Shown here: positions 56,423 through 64,000 of the stretch, one piece after another
Position numbering within the stretch: position 1 is the stretch's first letter
How the letters are laid out: every line of letters begins with the position of its first letter
Notes under the pieces: generated by a model
Databases searched by the model: none
What the model was told of the DNA's origin: nothing
What the model saw: only the letters and a program-made list of their open reading frames with translations
Position numbers and translations under genes: made by a program
Assembly: GCA_021151485.1 (NCBI GenBank)
Contig: JAGKXB010000006.1
Span: 6,492-70,491, forward strand
Direction: 5' to 3'
DNA from: Oxalobacteraceae bacterium
GTDB taxonomy: Bacteria > Pseudomonadota > Gammaproteobacteria > Burkholderiales > Burkholderiaceae_D
DNA: 64,000 nucleotides

Positions 56423-57484
56423 ATGGACGATAAGAAAGTCACACCTGGTATAGACAAAAATGCTGAAAAAAGTAGGGCGTTGTCGGCCGCGTTAGCACAA
56501 ATTGAAAAACAGTTTGGCAAGGGTTCTGTGATGCGCATGGATGCGGGCGCTATCGTGGAAGAAATACCAGTAGTCTCTACCGGTTCGTTGGGATTAGACG
56601 TTGCCTTAGGCGTAGGTGGTTTGCCACGTGGTCGTATCGTCGAAATTTATGGTCCAGAATCTTCTGGTAAAACCACGTTGACACTGCAAACGATTGCTGA
56701 AATGCAAAAGTTAGGCGGCACCTGTGCTTTTATCGATGCTGAACATGCACTGGATGTTGGCTACGCGCAAAAGTTGGGCATTAATTTATCTGATCTACTG
56801 GTTTCTCAGCCAGATACTGGTGAACAAGCATTAGAAATCACCGATGCCTTGGTGCGTTCAGGTAGTGTTGATTTAGTCGTTATTGATTCTGTTGCGGCAC
56901 TGACACCACGTGCTGAAATTGAGGGGGATATGGGCGACTCTTTACCGGGTTTGCAGGCACGTTTGATGTCACAGGCTTTACGTAAATTGACTGCAAGTAT
57001 TAATCGTACCAATACGTTGGTGATTTTTATTAACCAAATTCGCATGAAAATCGGCGTCATGTTTGGTAGCCCTGAAACGACAACAGGTGGTAACGCCTTG
57101 AAGTTTTATGCTTCTGTCCGATTGGATATCCGTCGCACTGGATCAATCAAAGCAGGCGATGAAGTGGTAGGTAATGAAACCAAGGTCAAGATAGTCAAGA
57201 ACAAAGTGGCTCCTCCTTTCAAAGAAGCGCACTTCGATATTTTGTATGGAGAAGGTACGTCACGCGAAGGCGAAATCATCGACCTGGGTGTAAATGCAGA
57301 TCTCATTGAAAAATCGGGTTCTTGGTACAGTTACAACGGCGAGCGCATTGGGCAAGGCAAAGATAATGCGCGCAACTACTTAAAAGAAAAACCAATGCTG
57401 GCACGTGAAATTGAAAACAAGGTGCGTGTTGCTTTGGGTGTCAGAGAGCTGGCCCCGGTGGTGGATCAGCAAAGTTCAAATTAA
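56423..57484 (+). CDS. recA: Recombinase RecA
   Basis: The strand-exchange and SOS coprotease protein, 353 residues. Walker A is GPESSGKT (77-84); the L1 loop region ([20 protein letters not shown]) and the L2 region ([20 protein letters not shown]) match RecA closely. [11 protein letters not shown] precedes L2. The C-terminus is short and less acidic than in E. coli (ending VDQQSSN). It is SOS-regulated through the box upstream; a REP-like element separates it from recX. Confidence 0.98.
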   Translation: MDDKKVTPGIDKNAEKSRALSAALAQIEKQFGKGSVMRMDAGAIVEEIPVVSTGSLGLDVALGVGGLPRGRIVEIYGPESSGKTTLTLQTIAEMQKLGGTCAFIDAEHALDVGYAQKLGINLSDLLVSQPDTGEQALEITDALVRSGSVDLVVIDSVAALTPRAEIEGDMGDSLPGLQARLMSQALRKLTASINRTNTLVIFINQIRMKIGVMFGSPETTTGGNALKFYASVRLDIRRTGSIKAGDEVVGNETKVKIVKNKVAPPFKEAHFDILYGEGTSREGEIIDLGVNADLIEKSGSWYSYNGERIGQGKDNARNYLKEKPMLAREIENKVRVALGVRELAPVVDQQSSN

Positions 57485-57520
57485 TGTAATTTTGCTTATT
57501 TAGATTAAACGTACACTTAA

Positions 57521-57678
57521 CAACGTCGTTCCCGCGGGTTTAGGCGGGAACCCAGTGACTTTTCAACCTATCGTTCGTTATTTTGTGTTTGCATAGTAGC
57601 AATCAACGCAATAGTGTTTTATTTGATTTCAATGTGTAAGACGCTGGGTTCCCGCCTAAACCCGCGGGAACGACGTTG
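57521..57678. repeat. 158-bp REP-like element with perfect 35-bp inverted ends
   Basis: The left end (57521-57555) and the right end (57644-57678) are exact reverse complements over 35 bases, each itself a type A hairpin (GTTCCCGC-loop-GCGGGAAC). An 88-base AT-rich spacer separates them. Unlike copies 1-3 it pairs A with A, not A with B. It lies in the recA-recX gap, 21 bases before recX. Confidence 0.92.
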
Positions 57679-57699
57679 TAGTTAACGCAATCAGCAAAC

Positions 57700-58230
57700 A
57701 TGGCAACAAAACCCCTCAGTCTAAAAGCCCGAGCTCTGCGCTATCTATCCATGCGCGAACATAGCCGTATCGAATTGGCGAGAAAATTGGCGCGCTATGT
57801 CCAAGAGGGCGACGATATGGATGCTTTGCTGGATTGGTTGGAATCAGCGCAATTTTTGTCTGAAACGCGTTTCATCTCTTCTCTAGTCAATCGCCGTGCT
57901 GCCCGTTTTGGCGACAATCGGATTCTGCAAGAATTACAAAATCACGGCATAGAGGCCGATGCGCTATTAGACCTTAAAACAGATTTAGCCCAAGATGAAA
58001 TAGCCCGTGCGCGGGCAGTGTGGCGTAAAAGATTTGGTCGGCCGGTCAATAAAATTCATGATATTCATGTTGAGGACGGTGCTAGCACTGAAGAAATGAA
58101 TCGTGCTGAATATGCCAAACAACGTGCAAAACAAATACGTTTTTTACAGCAGCGAGGATTTTCTCATCAAGCCATACAAGTAGTGCTGAATAGCCAAAAT
58201 GATGATGGGCAAATTAATGACAGGCCGTAA
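57700..58230 (+). CDS. recX: Regulatory protein RecX
   Basis: Inhibits RecA filament growth and coprotease activity. The 176 residues match the RecX helical repeats: [20 protein letters not shown], the middle [20 protein letters not shown] and the C-terminal [21 protein letters not shown] charged insert (about 105-140, [20 protein letters not shown]) makes it a little longer than the usual 150. It is normally co-transcribed with recA; here the 158-bp palindromic element intervenes, so coupling may be changed. Confidence 0.9.
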   Translation: MATKPLSLKARALRYLSMREHSRIELARKLARYVQEGDDMDALLDWLESAQFLSETRFISSLVNRRAARFGDNRILQELQNHGIEADALLDLKTDLAQDEIARARAVWRKRFGRPVNKIHDIHVEDGASTEEMNRAEYAKQRAKQIRFLQQRGFSHQAIQVVLNSQNDDGQINDRP

Positions 58231-58255
58231 ATGGTAAATAGTAAATAGCAAGCTG

Positions 58256-58264
58256 TGCTAAAAT
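58256..58264 (+). promoter_or_regulatory. Extended -10 promoter candidate for the DUF2889 gene
   Basis: TGCTAAAAT, the same extended -10 form as upstream of gyrA and purM, lies 63 bases before the ATG at 58327. Confidence 0.35.
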
Positions 58265-58326
58265 TCCACGGTTTTGCAATGTAGCTAGCGTAATGCTACA
58301 ACAGTTGTTCAGTCCGCATTGATTTT

Positions 58327-58893
58327 ATGCCTTTGTCATCACCCCTTTCTCGTCGTTCCTTAAAACACACACGTGCCATTCATGTGGAAGCATTTGCGCG
58401 CGATGATGGTTTATGGGAATTGGAAGCACGTATTTCGGATGTAAAAACAGAAGACATACGCCTTGCTTCTGGCCTGAGATCGGCTGGCGCACCGCTACAC
58501 TTGCTGTGGTTGCGCGTGACGTTTGATCAGCAATTCACTATTGTTGCTGCCGAAACAGCATCGGATGCCATGCCTTATCCAGGATTTTGCAATACGATTA
58601 ATCATGCTTATCAAGCTTTAGTTGGGCTGAACCTTCTTCATGGTTTTCGCCATGGGTTGCGGGACAGATTGTCCGGAATTAATGGATGTACCCATTTGAC
58701 CGAACTTGCTCAGGTTTTACCTACTGTTGCGATTCAAACATTTGCCAGCGAGTGGTTTGAATCTGAGGGTGAATCGGTTACTGTTAGTGCATCTATGCAA
58801 AAAAAACCGTTGCAAATCGATGGTTGCCATGCTTTGCGTTCTGATGGTGAAGCGGTTGCAAAATATTATCCACTCTGGGTGAAAAAGTCTTAA
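58327..58893 (+). CDS. DUF2889 family protein
   Basis: A 188-residue cytoplasmic protein of the DUF2889 family, common in proteobacteria and often next to recX or sucC in Burkholderiales. Conserved features are HTRAIHVEAFARDDGLWELEA at the start, HLLWLRVTFDQQFTIVAAE, MPYPGFCN and GLRDRLSGINGCTHLTELAQ. The family is known only from sequence, with no established activity. It has no signal peptide or membrane span. Confidence 0.85.
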   Translation: MPLSSPLSRRSLKHTRAIHVEAFARDDGLWELEARISDVKTEDIRLASGLRSAGAPLHLLWLRVTFDQQFTIVAAETASDAMPYPGFCNTINHAYQALVGLNLLHGFRHGLRDRLSGINGCTHLTELAQVLPTVAIQTFASEWFESEGESVTVSASMQKKPLQIDGCHALRSDGEAVAKYYPLWVKKS

Positions 58894-58994
58894 TTGCTTG
58901 GTTGCATTGAATTAAGTTGAATGTCGGTTGTCAGTTGTAATTTTTAATCACAGTTTTTTTATTAAAAGCGTTTAACGTTTAAAAGGAAGTCTGC

Positions 58995-60161
58995 ATGAAA
59001 ATTCATGAGTATCAGGGTAAAGAAATTCTGCGTAAATTTGGTGTGACAGTGCCACGCGGTATTCCGTGTTTTTCTATTGATGAAGCCGTCAAAGCAGCGG
59101 AAACTTTGGGCGGCCCAGTTTGGGTAGTTAAAGCACAAATCCATGCTGGCGGCAGAGGCAAGGGCGGTGGTGTGAAAGTGGCAAAATCCTTGGCGCAAGT
59201 AAAAGAATACGCTGAGCAAATCATGGGCATGCAGTTGGTCACGCATCAAACTGGCCCAGAAGGTCAAAAAGTTAGACGCCTGTTGATTGAAGAAGGCGCT
59301 GATATCAAAAAAGAATTGTATGTGAGCATGGTGACCGACCGTGTTAGCCAACGCGTTGTCTTGATGGCATCTAGCGAAGGCGGTATGGACATCGAAGAAG
59401 TTGCACATTCCCATCCAGAATTGATTCATCAAGTTGCGATTGATCCGGCTGTTGGTCTGACTGACAAGGATGCAGATGATATTTCTACTAAGATCGGCAT
59501 TCCTGCTGCTTCGATCGTTGATGCACGCAATCAATTACAAGGTTTGTACAAAGCATTCTGGGAAACTGATGCATCGTTGGCTGAAATCAATCCATTGATT
59601 TTGACTGGTTCCGGCAAAGTGATCGCATTGGATGCGAAATTCAACTTCGATTCCAATGCTTTGTTCCGTCAACCAGAAATCGTTGCTTATCGTGACTTGG
59701 ATGAAGAAGATCCAGCTGAAATCGAAGCATCAAAATTTGATCTGGCTTATATCTCTTTGGATGGCAATATCGGTTGCTTGGTAAATGGTGCCGGTTTGGC
59801 GATGGCAACGATGGATACCATCAAATTGTTTGGCGGCGAGCCAGCAAACTTCTTGGACGTTGGTGGTGGTGCGACAGCAGAGAAAGTGACCGAAGCCTTC
59901 AAGATCATGTTGAAAAATCCAGGTTTGAAAGCCATTTTGGTCAATATTTTCGGTGGCATTATGCGTTGTGACGTGATCGCTGAAGGCGTGATCGCCGCTT
60001 CCCGTGCTGTATCGTTGGAAGTGCCACTGGTGGTACGTATGAAGGGTACGAACGAAGATTTGGGCAAAAAAATGCTGGCTGATTCTGGCTTGCCTATTAT
60101 CGCTGCCGATACGATGGAAGATGCAGCTAAGAGTGTGGTCGCTGCTGCGAACGGTCAATAA
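58995..60161 (+). CDS. sucC: Succinyl-CoA synthetase subunit beta
   Basis: Binds nucleotide and succinate in the TCA-cycle step succinyl-CoA to succinate. The 388-residue ATP-grasp protein begins [17 protein letters not shown], with [18 protein letters not shown] at residues 36-53 and the C-terminal CoA-ligase domain (about 245-388) with [13 protein letters not shown] and [14 protein letters not shown] clear AAGGAAG ribosome-binding site precedes the ATG. sucD follows 82 bases downstream. Confidence 0.97.
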   Translation: MKIHEYQGKEILRKFGVTVPRGIPCFSIDEAVKAAETLGGPVWVVKAQIHAGGRGKGGGVKVAKSLAQVKEYAEQIMGMQLVTHQTGPEGQKVRRLLIEEGADIKKELYVSMVTDRVSQRVVLMASSEGGMDIEEVAHSHPELIHQVAIDPAVGLTDKDADDISTKIGIPAASIVDARNQLQGLYKAFWETDASLAEINPLILTGSGKVIALDAKFNFDSNALFRQPEIVAYRDLDEEDPAEIEASKFDLAYISLDGNIGCLVNGAGLAMATMDTIKLFGGEPANFLDVGGGATAEKVTEAFKIMLKNPGLKAILVNIFGGIMRCDVIAEGVIAASRAVSLEVPLVVRMKGTNEDLGKKMLADSGLPIIAADTMEDAAKSVVAAANGQ

Positions 60162-60243
60162 TCAATAGATTAATAGACTCACTAGCTTCATGGCTTATAG
60201 ACCATAAAAATTGCATCAATAAAGATACGTACAAGGAATAAAT

Positions 60244-61125
60244 ATGTCGATTTTGATTAATAAAGATACCAAGGTTGTAACCCAAGGGATTACTGGTAAA
60301 ACCGGTCAATTCCACACACGCATGTGCCGTGACTATGCAAATGGTAAAAACTGTTTCGTCGCTGGTGTCAATCCTAAAAAAGCGGGCGAAGATTTCGAAG
60401 GCATTCCTATTTTTGCCAATGTAAGAGAAGCAAAAGAAGCGACTGGCGTCAGCGTTTCGGTCATTTATGTTCCACCAGCAGGTGCAGCAGCCGCAATTTG
60501 GGAAGCTGTAGAAGCTGAAATGGAATTGGCAATTTGCATTACAGAAGGTATCCCTGTGCGCGACATGATGGCGCTCAAAGAGCGTATGGCAAAAGCAGGC
60601 AGCAAAACGTTGTTGTTAGGACCAAACTGCCCAGGTTTGATCACACCAGATGAAATCAAGATTGGGATCATGCCAGGTCATATTCATAAAAAAGGTCGTA
60701 TCGGCGTAGTTTCCCGTTCTGGTACTTTGACTTATGAAGCTGTTGCACAATTGACTGCTTTAGGTCTGGGACAATCGTCTGCTGTTGGTATCGGCGGCGA
60801 TCCAATCAACGGTTTGAAACATATCGATATCATGCGTGCTTTCAATGACGATCCTGATACCGACGCTGTGATCATGATTGGTGAAATCGGTGGTCCTGAT
60901 GAAGCGAACGCTGCTTACTGGATCAAAGAAAACATGAAAAAACCAGTCATCGGCTTTATTGCTGGTGTGACTGCGCCTCCAGGCAAACGCATGGGTCATG
61001 CTGGTGCGTTGATTTCTGGCGGTGCAGATACCGCACAAGCTAAATTGGAAATCATGGAAGCTTGCGGTATTACCGTGACTAAGAATCCATCCGAAATGGC
61101 GCGTTTGTTGAAGGCAGCTTTGTAA
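60244..61125 (+). CDS. sucD: Succinyl-CoA synthetase subunit alpha
   Basis: Carries the CoA-binding site and the phosphohistidine. The 293 residues contain the N-terminal Rossmann-like domain ([20 protein letters not shown]), [30 protein letters not shown] and the active His in [19 protein letters not shown] (about residue 251). The length is normal. It forms one transcription unit with sucC, ended by the terminator at 61201. Confidence 0.97.
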   Translation: MSILINKDTKVVTQGITGKTGQFHTRMCRDYANGKNCFVAGVNPKKAGEDFEGIPIFANVREAKEATGVSVSVIYVPPAGAAAAIWEAVEAEMELAICITEGIPVRDMMALKERMAKAGSKTLLLGPNCPGLITPDEIKIGIMPGHIHKKGRIGVVSRSGTLTYEAVAQLTALGLGQSSAVGIGGDPINGLKHIDIMRAFNDDPDTDAVIMIGEIGGPDEANAAYWIKENMKKPVIGFIAGVTAPPGKRMGHAGALISGGADTAQAKLEIMEACGITVTKNPSEMARLLKAAL

Positions 61126-61142
61126 TTCGTGTTGGGTTGTTT

Positions 61143-61178
61143 CGCCGTTCCCGCGGTTTTGGGCGGGAACACTGTGGC
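61143..61178. repeat. Degenerate REP type A hairpin after sucD
   Basis: GTTCCCGC-GGTTTTGG-GCGGGAAC keeps the type A stem with a changed loop, flanked by further complementary bases (TTCGCC/GGCGTTGAA). It is a single copy without its usual partner. Confidence 0.75.
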
Positions 61179-61200
61179 GTTGAAACAGCAATATGTTTGA

Positions 61201-61230
61201 AAAAGGCAGGTTTTATAACCTGCCTTTTTT
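61201..61230 (+). terminator. Intrinsic terminator of sucCD
   Basis: AGGCAGGTT (61204-61212), TTAT and AACCTGCCT form a perfect 9-bp stem followed by five further Ts; A residues lie on the left, so it can work both ways. Confidence 0.9.
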
Positions 61231-61280
61231 AATTTGGAGTACGAATCTATTTTGATATCTATGCTATCGAGAGAATTTGA

Positions 61281-61551
61281 TTGACCTGCCCCGCCCACAA
61301 AGGAAATAGGCAGTGCAATAACAATTTATTGAAGAGAAAATTATCGGTTTATTAAAAGCAGTCGCCTGATCCAATGAACGGATGACGTGTCCCGATGGCA
61401 GTGAAAAATCAACATCAATCCACAATTCTTCTCGGTTGAAATTGTCGATGACGTTGAACAAGTGAATACAGCGACCATCGGATAACTGGTCATGCATGAA
61501 ACCTATAGGCCAGACGTCATTCATGTGTACTAGCTCCTCTAATTGCCACAA
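61281..61551. mobile_element. IS3-family transposase remnant, rearranged
   Basis: The minus-strand frame 61264-61551 carries FMHDQLSDGR, LFNVIDNFNRE and DVDFSLPSGHVIRSLDQ, the DDE-region signature of IS3-family OrfB transposases. On the plus strand at 61322-61369 a short frame reads QFIEEKIIGLLKAVA, the start of OrfA, next to TGACCTGCCCC at about 61283, like an IS3-type end. The two pieces are in opposite orientation, so an internal inversion or deletion joined them near 61369. No intact catalytic core is left. The fragment meets the C-terminus of the DUF4153 gene. Confidence 0.75.
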
Positions 61552-63341
61552 TTTGTTATGCGATTTGTGTTTGTTCGTATTTCAATTCGCTGACCGGCGA
61601 TTTCGAGATCTTTTCCAAGTGATGGGACAATTTTGAAATGTCCTTCTTTTAGTTTTTTATGTAGAGACGTGCATTTGGCAAAGTCGTACGGTAAGTTGCT
61701 TATCACGCCCCAGTGACCGTCTTTTCCTGCCATCAGCAATGTTGCGTCAGGCCATCTTTCGCTGTTAATTAACAATACTTCGGATTTGCCATCGTCATTG
61801 ACGTCGATCAGGTAAGCGTCGCATTTGTGTTTGGCTTCTTTTAGGCATCGTGGTGCCGCCGCATTGCGTTGCTTATCTTCCCAGTTTTCAGTAAGAAAAG
61901 ATGTGGGTAAGTGGGCAGTTTGGGGCCAGACGGTGAGGTTGGCGGCGAGATCAACGGGTGGTTTCATCTCTTCACGTTGCCATTTATTTTCTTTTCTTAA
62001 TGCGGCATCGGCTTTTTTTCTTACTAGATCGGCATCGCTACCTTTTGACCATAGCTTGAGTTTTCCCAACGCTGCCAATCCGTATCGCGCCCCCTCAAAT
62101 TTCAGGTAGTCAAAATCGAATTTGCTTGGATTGATTTTTCCAGATTCAAGACGTGCGATTTGATTGTTGACAGACAAACGTGCAGGGTCGGCAATTGGTG
62201 AGAATAAGGCGATTAAGACGATAAGAATGACAAATGCATTTGCCACGTTGATCGTTGAGATCCGACCAAGCCAGCTCGTTTCTTGGCAAGCAGCCCAAGC
62301 GTAGCCCAAGGCATAACAGCTGATGACCACAAGACACGCAGTGGCGATAATGCGGTCTGTGGTCCAGCCGTATTCGTTGATTCGCAAGCTTAGGGAATAA
62401 ACGGCAATTGCTGTAATCGGAAGCAACATCAGCGCGGCTATTTTTGCGCTGATGCGTACTATTTTGGCAACATTAGATGCCATTTCACCGTTTTGATACG
62501 CGGCATTAATCATGATGATTAACACAGTGGCGGAGCCCATGAGGACTGATGTTGCGTTTCGCGTTGCCCAAAGCAGCGTTAATCCAGTCAGCGGCAAGCT
62601 GACTAAAAATCCAGCGACGAGGAGTGTGGTGATTGGCAAAATCCATGACATTAATACGAGTATGAGAGAGCGGATGCCATGAATAATCGCTGGGCGCACA
62701 TCAGTAATATGCATCGCGCATGAAAAGGCGAAAGCAGTAGCAGGCATGATGAACCATGGTTTTTGCAATAAAACTTTCAAGAAATCGAGTCCCACCAACA
62801 TAAATAACGCGGCACCAAGCCAGAGTACGGCCCAAAGAATGGCGACAAACATCGCGGAAAATTTGATTTGTATCAGCAATTTCCACGCTGTTTCAAAATA
62901 AGTTGAATATTTGGCAATGCGCTGATTGTCAATTGCACTGGCTAAAACTAGCGAATGGGCAATATAAAAAACGATGAAAGTAAAAACACACAGCAGCGCT
63001 GATGGAAAGCGTGTGTGGGTATTACTGTTGCTAACATTGAAATAAAAATTATGCTGATCACCATTGCGCCATACGTCATAAAACGCCAGCAAACCAATGA
63101 TGGTGATGGCAACAAGAATCCAAATCCACATTTGTTTCTTTTGCAAATGACCCAGACTTGAAATGAGAAGGACTGGTGCAAATAGGCACACCATGAGCAA
63201 GGGAGAGAAAAGGAAGACATTGGTTGCTGGCCACGTGCCTGCCATGACGGATTCATATAAAAAATATAGCAGCAGACCTTGCAGCAATCCAATCCTTAGT
63301 CGTGCAATTGCACACTTGAATGTCGCGGCGGATTCGGACAT
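61539..63341 (-). CDS. DUF4153 multi-pass membrane protein
   Basis: The ATG at 63341 (one codon inside a TTG) gives 600 residues. About ten hydrophobic spans fill residues 15-405, including LFSPLLMVCLFAPVLLISSL, MWIWILVAITIIGLLAFYDV and LLPITAIAVYSLSLR. Residues 410-600 form a soluble domain with a Trp-rich NLTVWPQTAHLPTSFLTENW, a Cys pair and a DVNDDGKSEVLLINSERW segment resembling a calcium-type beta loop. The family has no proven function. The last residues run into the IS3 remnant, so the native C-terminus may have been altered. Confidence 0.82.
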   Translation of the reverse strand: MSESAATFKCAIARLRIGLLQGLLLYFLYESVMAGTWPATNVFLFSPLLMVCLFAPVLLISSLGHLQKKQMWIWILVAITIIGLLAFYDVWRNGDQHNFYFNVSNSNTHTRFPSALLCVFTFIVFYIAHSLVLASAIDNQRIAKYSTYFETAWKLLIQIKFSAMFVAILWAVLWLGAALFMLVGLDFLKVLLQKPWFIMPATAFAFSCAMHITDVRPAIIHGIRSLILVLMSWILPITTLLVAGFLVSLPLTGLTLLWATRNATSVLMGSATVLIIMINAAYQNGEMASNVAKIVRISAKIAALMLLPITAIAVYSLSLRINEYGWTTDRIIATACLVVISCYALGYAWAACQETSWLGRISTINVANAFVILIVLIALFSPIADPARLSVNNQIARLESGKINPSKFDFDYLKFEGARYGLAALGKLKLWSKGSDADLVRKKADAALRKENKWQREEMKPPVDLAANLTVWPQTAHLPTSFLTENWEDKQRNAAAPRCLKEAKHKCDAYLIDVNDDGKSEVLLINSERWPDATLLMAGKDGHWGVISNLPYDFAKCTSLHKKLKEGHFKIVPSLGKDLEIAGQRIEIRTNTNRITNCGN

Positions 63342-63534
63342 CAAATTGTTTTTTGGGGGGCTATTGTTTGCATGGTTTATTCCTTATAGACGTCTGGGCA
63401 TTTTACACAGCCCGAATCAGCAACCAGCGCTTTGTGGGGGTAGTGAAGACTGATTGAGCTCAAGGGTTGGTTGTTAAATGAATATTTGACGATGCAGCTT
63501 TAACATTGGTCGTGCTTCGCACGAAAAGTGAGTA

Positions 63535-63698
63535 CTGTCCCGACTAAGGCATTCGGGAATGACGGTAATGAGGGCAGTTCGACTAAATACCGTATCCCCA
63601 AATGTCTTCATCACCGCTCCCAATTGTTCTCACCATTGCCATCTCCAAGTACTCTCAAAACAGTCATCCCCGAGGGATTTAGTCGGGGATCCAGTGCC
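63535..63698. repeat. REP-like element with two type B hairpins
   Basis: An inverted, degenerate type B (TGTCCCGACTAAGGCATTCG and GGAATGACGG, 63535-63564) and a direct type B (GTCATCCCCGAGGGATTTAG and TCGGGGATCCAG, 63661-63696) face away from each other across about 95 bases. The 63345-64000 gap holds this element and, near its end, a possible small membrane ORF. Confidence 0.7.
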
Positions 63699-63768
63699 AC
63701 CTCTTCGTGCAAAGCACGCTGATAGCAATTGTTGGAGAGATTACTGGGGATTTGCGTTGGATGATTTT

Positions 63769-63999
63769 TCAGAAAAATTTCAATATCCCAAATACTCCAT
63801 ACAGGACGGCAGATAAAATTGATAAATGACAAATACACATTAAAGATTTAGCTAATGTATTGCCTTTGCTGGCTAATATTTTTACTTCAAAATATAAAAA
63901 AGGGCGTTTAAATTTGACTGACAAGCAAAGACAACCGCCATGAACCAGAAAGCTCCCAACGATTGCGAAGATCAAGAAAAAAGTAAGCATTTTGTACAC
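63769..63999 (-). CDS. Possible small membrane protein, perhaps partial
   Basis: A 76-residue minus-strand frame with two hydrophobic stretches (LTFFLIFAIVGSFLVHGG and LSILSAVLYGVFGILKFF) around a short basic loop (SVKFKRP). It starts with ATG at the window edge, so a longer N-terminus outside cannot be excluded. I see no family match. The frame could be chance, since the region is AT-rich and next to repeats. Confidence 0.35.
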   Translation of the reverse strand: MYKMLTFFLIFAIVGSFLVHGGCLCLSVKFKRPFLYFEVKILASKGNTLAKSLMCICHLSILSAVLYGVFGILKFF

Positions 64000-64000
64000 G

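Overview
The window looks like a chromosomal segment of a betaproteobacterium of the order Burkholderiales, probably close to Oxalobacteraceae. The evidence is gene order and protein type: ompA-ubiG-rhlE beside gyrA-serC-pheA-hisC-tyrA, purM divergent from an AI-2E permease-hda-HAD-pcnB-folK-panB run, grpE-dnaK-dnaJ, recA-recX-(DUF2889)-sucC-sucD, a 400-residue TrpRS and a FGAM synthase of about 1340 residues. Base composition is fairly AT-rich for the order, so the genus is left open. Almost everything is housekeeping. No tRNA, rRNA, prophage, intact insertion sequence or CRISPR array was seen.

Layout. 1-6 kb: end of a CinA-like protein, GlcG/HbpS protein, NlpC/P60 hydrolase, M50 peptidase, trpS, dapA, bamC, closed by a strong terminator. 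6-12.5 kb: Ala/Pro-rich lipoprotein, RoxA-type hydroxylase, SlyD-like FKBP, purL. 12.5-16 kb: small His/Cys protein plus ZnuD-like receptor (metal uptake), then a decayed RhuM-Fic gene. 16-21.5 kb: gltX, rnr, rlmB, cysE. 21.5-26 kb (minus strand): TPR protein, L,D-transpeptidase, two cyclophilins, lpxH. 26-31 kb: cysS, alkA-type glycosylase, accA, tilS. 31-34 kb (minus): rhlE, ubiG, ompA-family gene. 34-41 kb: gyrA-serC-pheA-hisC-tyrA, joining topology to serine and aromatic amino acid/histidine synthesis. 41-45.2 kb: the most accessory part, with a DHCW-cupin gene between repeats, an unrecognised 405-residue protein, and folB/SDR genes coupled to a RelE-type toxin-antitoxin pair. 45.2-49.6 kb: an 11-bp tandem array and the grpE-dnaK-dnaJ heat-shock genes with two sigma-32-type promoters. 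49.6-55 kb (minus): panB, folK, pcnB, HAD phosphatase, hda, AI-2E permease. 55-61 kb: purM, recA (with LexA box), recX, DUF2889, sucCD. 61-64 kb: IS3 transposase scrap, DUF4153 membrane protein, repeats and a partial small membrane ORF.

The least ordinary content is between genes. A family of REP/BIME-like palindromes (two hairpin types, usually paired head to head) occurs at six places, one of them a 158-bp element with perfect 35-bp inverted ends between recA and recX. At least four other palindrome types also occur. No clearly new multigene system is visible. The best candidates for follow-up are the REP family, the orphan 405-residue gene with an upstream in-frame amber codon, the toxin-antitoxin pair whose toxin overlaps a short-chain reductase gene next to folB, the 12-copy 11-bp array upstream of grpE, and the RhuM-Fic remnant whose two internal stops both fall at apparent Trp positions.
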